Source: Yinghuangia soli (GTDB lineage: Bacteria > Actinomycetota > Actinomycetes > Streptomycetales > Streptomycetaceae). From it: a stretch of DNA of 64,000 bases. A model generated the notes under the pieces. That model did no database searches and was not told the DNA's origin. It saw only the letters and a program-made list of their open reading frames with translations. Below are positions 56,636 through 64,000 of the stretch, piece by piece (positions within the stretch are counted from its first letter, which is position 1; every line of letters begins with the position of its first letter). Position numbers and translations under genes: made by a program. Location: positions 62,001-126,000 of the forward strand of contig NZ_JAKFHA010000009.1 of the NCBI RefSeq assembly GCF_021502675.1. The letters run 5' to 3'.

Positions 56636-57807
56636 TGGCGGGCCTCTCCAGCCTGCGGACCATCGGCCACCGGCTGTACACCGGCGAGGTCGAGTACGAC
56701 TTCGTCGGCCGCAAGAAGAAGTGGTACGCGCTCTCCGCGCTCATCCTCATACTGGCCGTCGGCGGCCTGCTGGGCCGCGGCCTGTCGCAGGGCATCGAGT
56801 TCAAGGGCGGGGCGGTCTACACCGTCAACCAGGGCGGCATCTCGGTCGCCCAGGCGCACGAGGCCATAGAGGAGTTCCGGGGCGAGCACGAGCCGATCAT
56901 CCAGAAGGTCGGCAAGGAGCAGGTCCGGATCCAGATCGCCAGCAAGGACACCGGCAAGTTCAACGAGATCCGCGATGCGCTCAGCGCCAAGCTGGGCGTC
57001 CCCGCGGACAAGGTGGACGCCGAACTCGTCGGTCCCAGCTGGGGCAAGGAGATCTCCAACAAGGCCTTGCAGGGCCTGCTGATCTTCATGGTCCTGGTGA
57101 CGATCTACCTGGCCGTGGCCTTCGAATGGCGAATGGCCATCGCGGCCCTGGTCGCGCTCGTGCACGACATCGTCATCACGATCGGCGTCTACGCGCTGGT
57201 CGGATTCGAGGTCACGCCCGGTACGGTCATCGGTCTGCTGACCATCCTCGGTTACTCCTTGTACGACACCGTCGTCGTGTTCGACACGGTGAAGGAGACC
57301 ACCCGGGGCATCACCAAGCAGAACAAGATGACCTTCAGCGAGGCCGCCAACCGAGGCCTGAACCAGACCCTGGTCCGGTCCATCAACACCTCGGTCGTCG
57401 CGCTGCTGCCGGTCGCGTCGCTGCTGTTCGTCGGCGGCGGCCTGCTCGGGGCGGGCATGCTCAAGGACATCGCGCTGTCGCTGTTCGTGGGTCTGGCCGC
57501 CGGTGCGTTCTCGTCGATCTTCATCGCCACCCCGCTGTACGCCGACCTCAAGGAGCGCACGCCGGAGATGCGCGCGCTGGCCAAGCGCGTCGAGCAGCAC
57601 CGTGCGGCGCAGGCCAAGGCCGCCGCGCGCGGCGAGGCGGGCGATGCGGCCGAGGCGTCCGACGCGCCGGCCGACGGCGACGCGGACGACCAGGACGGCG
57701 ACGACGGGGAACCCGCGGGCGCGGGTTCGGCCGGCTCCGGCGGCATCCGCCGCCAGCCCGCCCGGAACCGCCGCGCAGGCCGCCCGAGCGGCAAGCGCAA
57801 GCACTGA
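56635..57807 (+). CDS. secF: SecF protein-export membrane subunit
   Basis: 390 residues. Six-segment partner of SecD: QGIEFKGGAVYTV, FEWRMAIAALVALVHDIVIT, TILGYSLYDTVVVFDTVKE, NQTLVRSINTSVVALLP, then GAGMLKDIALSLFVGLAAG. The long C-terminal tail is acidic then basic (RRAGRPSGKRKH). AAGGAGG gives four-base spacing to ATG 56635 against one to ATG 56632, so the second ATG is preferred. Confidence 0.95.
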   Translation: MAGLSSLRTIGHRLYTGEVEYDFVGRKKKWYALSALILILAVGGLLGRGLSQGIEFKGGAVYTVNQGGISVAQAHEAIEEFRGEHEPIIQKVGKEQVRIQIASKDTGKFNEIRDALSAKLGVPADKVDAELVGPSWGKEISNKALQGLLIFMVLVTIYLAVAFEWRMAIAALVALVHDIVITIGVYALVGFEVTPGTVIGLLTILGYSLYDTVVVFDTVKETTRGITKQNKMTFSEAANRGLNQTLVRSINTSVVALLPVASLLFVGGGLLGAGMLKDIALSLFVGLAAGAFSSIFIATPLYADLKERTPEMRALAKRVEQHRAAQAKAAARGEAGDAAEASDAPADGDADDQDGDDGEPAGAGSAGSGGIRRQPARNRRAGRPSGKRKH

Positions 57808-57812
57808 TCACC

Positions 57813-57880
57813 GGTGACCGGGTGACGCGACAGGCCGGCTTCCCGCCCGCCCGTCCGTCACCCGGTCACCGCCGTTTTTG
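57813..57880 (+). terminator. Terminator between secF and apt
   Basis: 15-bp perfect stem GGTGACCGGGTGACG/complement with a 28-base loop, followed by GCCGTTTTTG. A strong intrinsic terminator or attenuator separating secDF from apt-relA. Confidence 0.75.
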
Positions 57881-57898
57881 GGGAAGGACACCCTCACC

Positions 57899-58435
57899 GT
57901 GGAACTCCGCGACCTGCTGGACAGCCGCATCCGCGACGTTCCGGACTGGCCCAAGCCCGGCGTGGTCTTCAAGGACATCTCGCCGATGCTCGCCGACCCC
58001 GAGGCCTTCGCCGCGCTCGTGGACGCGCTGGCCGAGCAGTGCTCCGCGGCCGGCGTCGACAAGGTCGTGGGCATCGAGGCGCGCGGCTTCATCCTGGCCG
58101 CCCCGGTCGCCTACCGGGCCGGCGCCGGGTTCGTCCCGGTCCGCAAGCAGGGCAAGCTGCCGTGCGCCACGTACGCGCAGAGCTACGACCTCGAATACGG
58201 CTCCGCCACGCTCGAGGTGCACCAGGACGCCTTCGCCCCGGGCGAACGCGTCCTGGTGATCGACGACGTGCTCGCCACCGGCGGCACCGTGGCCGCCACC
58301 ATCGACCTGGTGCGCCGCACCGGCGCCGAGGTCGCAGGCGTGTCGGTGCTGCTGGAGCTGGGCTTCCTGCCCGGCCGCGCCAAGCTCGCGGGCCTGCTCC
58401 CGGACGAGAGCGTACGGTCCTTCATCACCGTCTGA
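57899..58435 (+). CDS. apt: Adenine phosphoribosyltransferase
   Basis: 178 residues. Salvages adenine to AMP with PRPP. IRDVPDWPKPGVVFKDISP, VVGIEARGFILAAPVA, VRKQGKLP, and the PRPP site VLVIDDVLATGGTVAATI. GTG with GGAAGGA eleven bases upstream; apt next to relA is the usual actinobacterial order. Confidence 0.95.
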   Translation: MELRDLLDSRIRDVPDWPKPGVVFKDISPMLADPEAFAALVDALAEQCSAAGVDKVVGIEARGFILAAPVAYRAGAGFVPVRKQGKLPCATYAQSYDLEYGSATLEVHQDAFAPGERVLVIDDVLATGGTVAATIDLVRRTGAEVAGVSVLLELGFLPGRAKLAGLLPDESVRSFITV

Positions 58436-58619
58436 CGCGGCCCCTGAGCGCCTGCTCCGGCCGACATCCCTGCGCGGAGGCGAACCCGCGGTGGACCGCT
58501 CTCGTTACGATGGAGGTCCACTGAGGTTTTTCGACGACCGACGCAGCGGACCGGTCGGGGGCCGGGCTCGGACAAGTCGCCCGCGGAAGACGCAGCAATA
58601 ACCGGCGGGAGGAGTGCCG

Positions 58620-61358
58620 TTGCCGGACGAGGTCGTGCCCGTGGCACCGACATCGGGAGCGTCCGCGGACGCCGCCCGCGTCCCTTCGCGGGACGGGTCG
58701 GACCGGGCCAACCGGCAAGCACCGGACGTCGCGGCCGAGGCGCCTGCCCGCGCCGACGGCCCCGAGGCGGCCGCAGCCGAGGGCAAGCCCCGGCCCCCTG
58801 GGACCGCGGAAGGAACCGGCGGAGCGGGGGGAGCCGCCCCTGCGGCGTCCGCCGACTCCGGCGGATCCGGATCCGACGGGCCCGGATCCGACGCATCCGC
58901 GGCCGAGCCCGCACCTGCCGCGGCCCCCGACCCGGCCGGGCGCGAAGGCGGCGGCGTGGGGCACGGCGAGGCGGCGGCCGGCGCGGCCGGCCCGGAATCC
59001 CGCAACCAGCCGGCCCGCCCGCCCGTGGTCCGGCGTACCGGATCCGGCGACCGGGTGCGCAGCCTGCGCGGCGACACCGGCGGCCGGGTGCGCGCCCGGC
59101 TGGCCCGGCTCGGCGTGCAGCGCAGCAGCGTCTACAACCCGGTCCTCGAACCGCTGCTGCGGATCGTCCGGGCCAACGACCCCAAGGCCGACCTGCGCGA
59201 GATCGAGCGGGCCTACACCACCGCCGAACGCTGGCACCGCGGCCAGCGGCGCAAGAGCGGCGACCCGTACATCACCCACCCGCTGGCCGTCGCGACCATC
59301 CTGGCCGAGCTGGGCATGGACCCGCCGACCCTGATGGCCGGCCTGCTGCACGACACCGTCGAGGACACCGACTACGGCCTGGAGACGCTGCGCCGCGACT
59401 TCGGCGACACCGTTGCCATGCTCGTGGACGGCGTCACCAAGCTCGACAAGGTCAAGTTCGGCGAGGCCGCGCAGGCCGAGACGGTCCGCAAGATGGTCAT
59501 CGCGATGGCCAAGGACCCCCGCGTCCTGGTCATCAAGCTCGCCGACCGGCTGCACAACATGCGCACCATGCGCTACCTCAAGCGCGAGAAGCAGGAGCGC
59601 AAGGCCCGCGAGACGCTGGAGATCTACGCCCCGCTGGCCCACCGGCTGGGCATGAACACCATCAAGTGGGAGCTGGAGGACCTGGCGTTCGCCATCCTCT
59701 ACCCCAAGATGTACGACGAGATCGTGCGGCTGGTTGCCGAGCGCGCGCCCAAGCGCGACGAGTACCTCGCGGTGGTCATCGACCAGGTCCAGCAGGACCT
59801 GCGGTCGGCGCGCATCAAGGCGACGGTGACCGGGCGGCCCAAGCACTACTACTCCGTCTACCAGAAGATGATCGTCCGCGGCCGGGACTTCGCGGAGATC
59901 TACGACCTGGTCGGCATCCGCGTCCTCGTCGACTCCGTCCGCGACTGCTACGCGGCGCTCGGGACCATCCACGCGCGGTGGAACCCGGTGCCGGGGCGGT
60001 TCAAGGACTACGTCGCGATGCCCAAGTTCAACATGTACCAGTCGCTGCACACGACGGTCATCGGGCCCGAGGGCAAGCCGGTCGAGCTGCAGATCCGCAC
60101 GTTCGACATGCACCGCCGCGCCGAATACGGCATTGCGGCGCACTGGAAGTACAAGGCGGAGGCGGTCGGCGGCAACCGCGCCGCGGCCGACGCCAAGGCG
60201 TCCAAGAAGGACAACAGCCAGGTCGGCGACATGGCGTGGCTGCGCCAACTCCTGGACTGGCAGCGGGAGACCGACGACCCGGGCGAGTTCCTGGAGTCGC
60301 TGCGCTTCGACCTGTCCTCGCAGGAAGTCTTCGTCTTCACCCCCAAGGGCGACGTCATCGCGCTGCCTGCCGGTTCGACACCGGTCGACTTCGCGTACGC
60401 GGTGCACACCGACGTGGGGCACCGCACCATCGGGGCCCGGGTCAATGGCCGCCTCGTCCCGCTGGAAAGCCGCCTTGACAACGGCGACTTGGTGGAGGTC
60501 TTCACCTCCAAGGCGGAGACCGCCGCACCCAGCCGGGACTGGCTCGGCTTCGTCAAGTCGCCGCGCGCCCGCAACAAGATCCGGCAGTGGTTCTCCAAGG
60601 AGCGCCGCGAGGAGGCCATCGAGCACGGCAAGGAAGCCCTCACGCGCGCCATGCGCAAGCAGGGCCTGCCGCTGCAGCGCCTCATGACCAGCGGGGACGC
60701 GCTGGTCACGCTCGCGCACGAGCTGCGCTACCCGGACATCTCCTCGCTGTACGCCGCGATCGGCGAACAGCAGGTCTCCGCGCAGCACATCGTGCAGCGC
60801 CTGGTCGCCTCACTGGGCGGCGAGGACGGCGCCACCGAGGACCTCGCCGAGGTCACCACGCCGACCGCGACGCGGCGCGCCCGGCGGTCCAGCGGCGATC
60901 CGGGCGTCATGGTCAAGGGCGTCGAGGACATCTGGGTCAAGCTCTCGCGGTGCTGCACGCCGGTGCCGGGCGACCCGATCATCGGCTTCGTGACGCGCGG
61001 CAGCGGCGTCTCGGTGCACCGCAAGGACTGCGGCAACGTCGAGTCGCTCTCGCAGCAGGAAGAGCGCATCGTCGAGGTCGAGTGGGCGCCTACCGCGTCG
61101 TCGGTGTTCCTGGTGGCCATAGAGGTCCAGGCGCTGGACCGGTCGCGGCTGCTGTCGGACATCACGCGGGTGCTGTCCGACCAGCACGTGAACATCCTGT
61201 CCGCGTCGGTGACGACGAGCCGGGACCGGGTGGCGCTGAGCCGCTTCACGTTCGAGATGGGCGACCCGAAGCACCTGGGACACGTGCTGAAGGCGGTGCG
61301 CGGCGTCGAGGGCGTGTTCGACGCGTACCGCGTGACGAGCGGGCGCCAGCAGGGCTGA
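58620..61358 (+). CDS. relA: RelA/SpoT-type (p)ppGpp synthetase/hydrolase
   Basis: 912 residues, bifunctional long form. A Pro/Ala-rich N-terminal extension of about 140 residues precedes the HD domain ([44 protein letters not shown]), the synthetase ([45 protein letters not shown]), then TGS ([20 protein letters not shown]) and the ACT domain. Controls the stringent response and development. TTG 58620 is chosen because GGAGG is seven bases upstream; GTG 58614 is too close. A terminator follows. Confidence 0.96.
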   Translation: MPDEVVPVAPTSGASADAARVPSRDGSDRANRQAPDVAAEAPARADGPEAAAAEGKPRPPGTAEGTGGAGGAAPAASADSGGSGSDGPGSDASAAEPAPAAAPDPAGREGGGVGHGEAAAGAAGPESRNQPARPPVVRRTGSGDRVRSLRGDTGGRVRARLARLGVQRSSVYNPVLEPLLRIVRANDPKADLREIERAYTTAERWHRGQRRKSGDPYITHPLAVATILAELGMDPPTLMAGLLHDTVEDTDYGLETLRRDFGDTVAMLVDGVTKLDKVKFGEAAQAETVRKMVIAMAKDPRVLVIKLADRLHNMRTMRYLKREKQERKARETLEIYAPLAHRLGMNTIKWELEDLAFAILYPKMYDEIVRLVAERAPKRDEYLAVVIDQVQQDLRSARIKATVTGRPKHYYSVYQKMIVRGRDFAEIYDLVGIRVLVDSVRDCYAALGTIHARWNPVPGRFKDYVAMPKFNMYQSLHTTVIGPEGKPVELQIRTFDMHRRAEYGIAAHWKYKAEAVGGNRAAADAKASKKDNSQVGDMAWLRQLLDWQRETDDPGEFLESLRFDLSSQEVFVFTPKGDVIALPAGSTPVDFAYAVHTDVGHRTIGARVNGRLVPLESRLDNGDLVEVFTSKAETAAPSRDWLGFVKSPRARNKIRQWFSKERREEAIEHGKEALTRAMRKQGLPLQRLMTSGDALVTLAHELRYPDISSLYAAIGEQQVSAQHIVQRLVASLGGEDGATEDLAEVTTPTATRRARRSSGDPGVMVKGVEDIWVKLSRCCTPVPGDPIIGFVTRGSGVSVHRKDCGNVESLSQQEERIVEVEWAPTASSVFLVAIEVQALDRSRLLSDITRVLSDQHVNILSASVTTSRDRVALSRFTFEMGDPKHLGHVLKAVRGVEGVFDAYRVTSGRQQG

Positions 61359-61380
61359 GCGGCCGGAACCGGACGTAAGC

Positions 61381-61412
61381 GAGGGGCTCCGCGGCGGTCC
61401 GCGGAGCCCCTC
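61381..61412. terminator. Terminator after relA
   Basis: 14-bp perfect stem GAGGGGCTCCGCGG/complement with a CGGT loop, lying between relA and the convergent kinase gene. Confidence 0.92.
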
Positions 61413-61451
61413 ACTTGTACCTGTCCTGCGCGGTCAGGCCGACCGGGCGGC

Positions 61452-63719
<2,268 letters not shown>

Positions 63720-64000
63720 ATGACTCCCCGAAGTCCCAGCTATGCAAGTGTGTTGGATGACGCGTCACATCATCGCGGATCTTGCCGGCGCGACGCGCGG
63801 GGGAACTCCATTGCCCTGCAAGCGTGAACACCTGAACAACGGTCTGAACAAGCGGGGCCGCGAGCGGACGCCGGCACCGGAGGCGGCACGCGCACATGCG
63901 GATCCGCGGGCACGCCGATGCCTGGACACGCCGAGACGAGGACCCCTGAGCGCCGACCCCTGAGCGCCGACCCCTGAGCGCCGACGCTTGACGCCGATCC
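63720..64000. promoter_or_regulatory. Kinase upstream region with palindrome and short repeats
   Basis: The region contains a perfect 10-bp palindrome TGACGCGTCA (63758-63767), 40 bases before the kinase start, and TGAACA repeated three times near 63825-63848. It ends in a short tandem repeat. No gene is visible before the window edge. Confidence 0.4.
63941..63996. repeat. 14-bp tandem repeat at window end
   Basis: Three exact copies of GACCCCTGAGCGCC followed by a degraded fourth copy. It may continue past the window. Confidence 0.8.

Noticed and set aside
63941-63996. CRISPR-like array
   Set aside because: Units are contiguous with no spacers, so it is a simple tandem repeat.

Overview
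The window is high-GC actinobacterial chromosome. It has GTG and TTG starts, ATGA/GTGA stop-start overlaps and strong third-position GC bias. The right half carries relA, apt, secF, secD, yajC, ruvB, ruvA, ruvC, yebC, pdxT, pdxS, a PIM-lipid block (pgsA, acyltransferase, pimA), an EF-G paralogue, thrS and, further left, ssgB. That order is known from Streptomyces chromosomes. SsgB points to a sporulating, mycelial actinomycete, so Streptomyces or a close relative is the best guess; the genus cannot be fixed from sequence alone.

Left flank (1-8200): a phosphate-type cluster. A secreted PstS-like protein, cut by the window edge, diverges from a large membrane-anchored surface protein, a sortase-fold protein lacking the catalytic His and Cys, a PstB ATPase with a one-base frameshift, and a YegP-like protein. 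A TA-flanked, MITE-like inverted repeat follows. Next come a coiled-coil/proline-rich protein, a NADAR-domain protein and a HAD-family protein.

8300-16900: an alpha/beta hydrolase and an HxlR regulator diverge over a palindromic operator. A guanidine-I (ykkC) riboswitch then heads a minus-strand operon: permease, two carboxyguanidine-deiminase-type (DUF1989) subunits, and the carboxyltransferase half of a guanidine/urea carboxylase. The biotin carboxylase, biotin carrier and allophanate hydrolase parts are not here. A membrane SpoIIE-type phosphatase lies beyond.

17000-30300: four minus-strand tRNA genes (Val, Val, Cys, Gly), then about 1.2 kb of non-coding degenerate repeats. After that come a DUF4328 membrane protein with a huge acidic tail, pabB-pabC, a double GNAT protein, a DsbA-like protein, a gene-poor stretch with four 11-bp iterons, ssgB, a small membrane protein, tRNA-Val(CAC), a DedA protein, and a DUF3105-DUF305 lipoprotein pair.

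30700-50800: two translationally coupled paralogous membrane proteins, thrS, a HIT protein, a DCC/HTTM redox-membrane group, a GH15-like secreted glycosidase, EF-G2, and the phosphatidylinositol mannoside genes. These are followed by vitamin B6 synthesis (pdxS, pdxT), YebC and a PIG-V-like mannosyltransferase.

50800-64000: a truncated hemoglobin, the Holliday-junction operon ruvCAB, the protein-export genes yajC-secD-secF, apt and relA. A receptor Ser/Thr kinase with an N-terminal helix-turn-helix-like domain closes the window. The core is ordinary housekeeping sequence; the most unusual content is the degenerate-sortase phosphate cluster, the incomplete riboswitch-controlled guanidine operon, the repeat-rich region after the tRNAs, and the HTH-kinase fusion.
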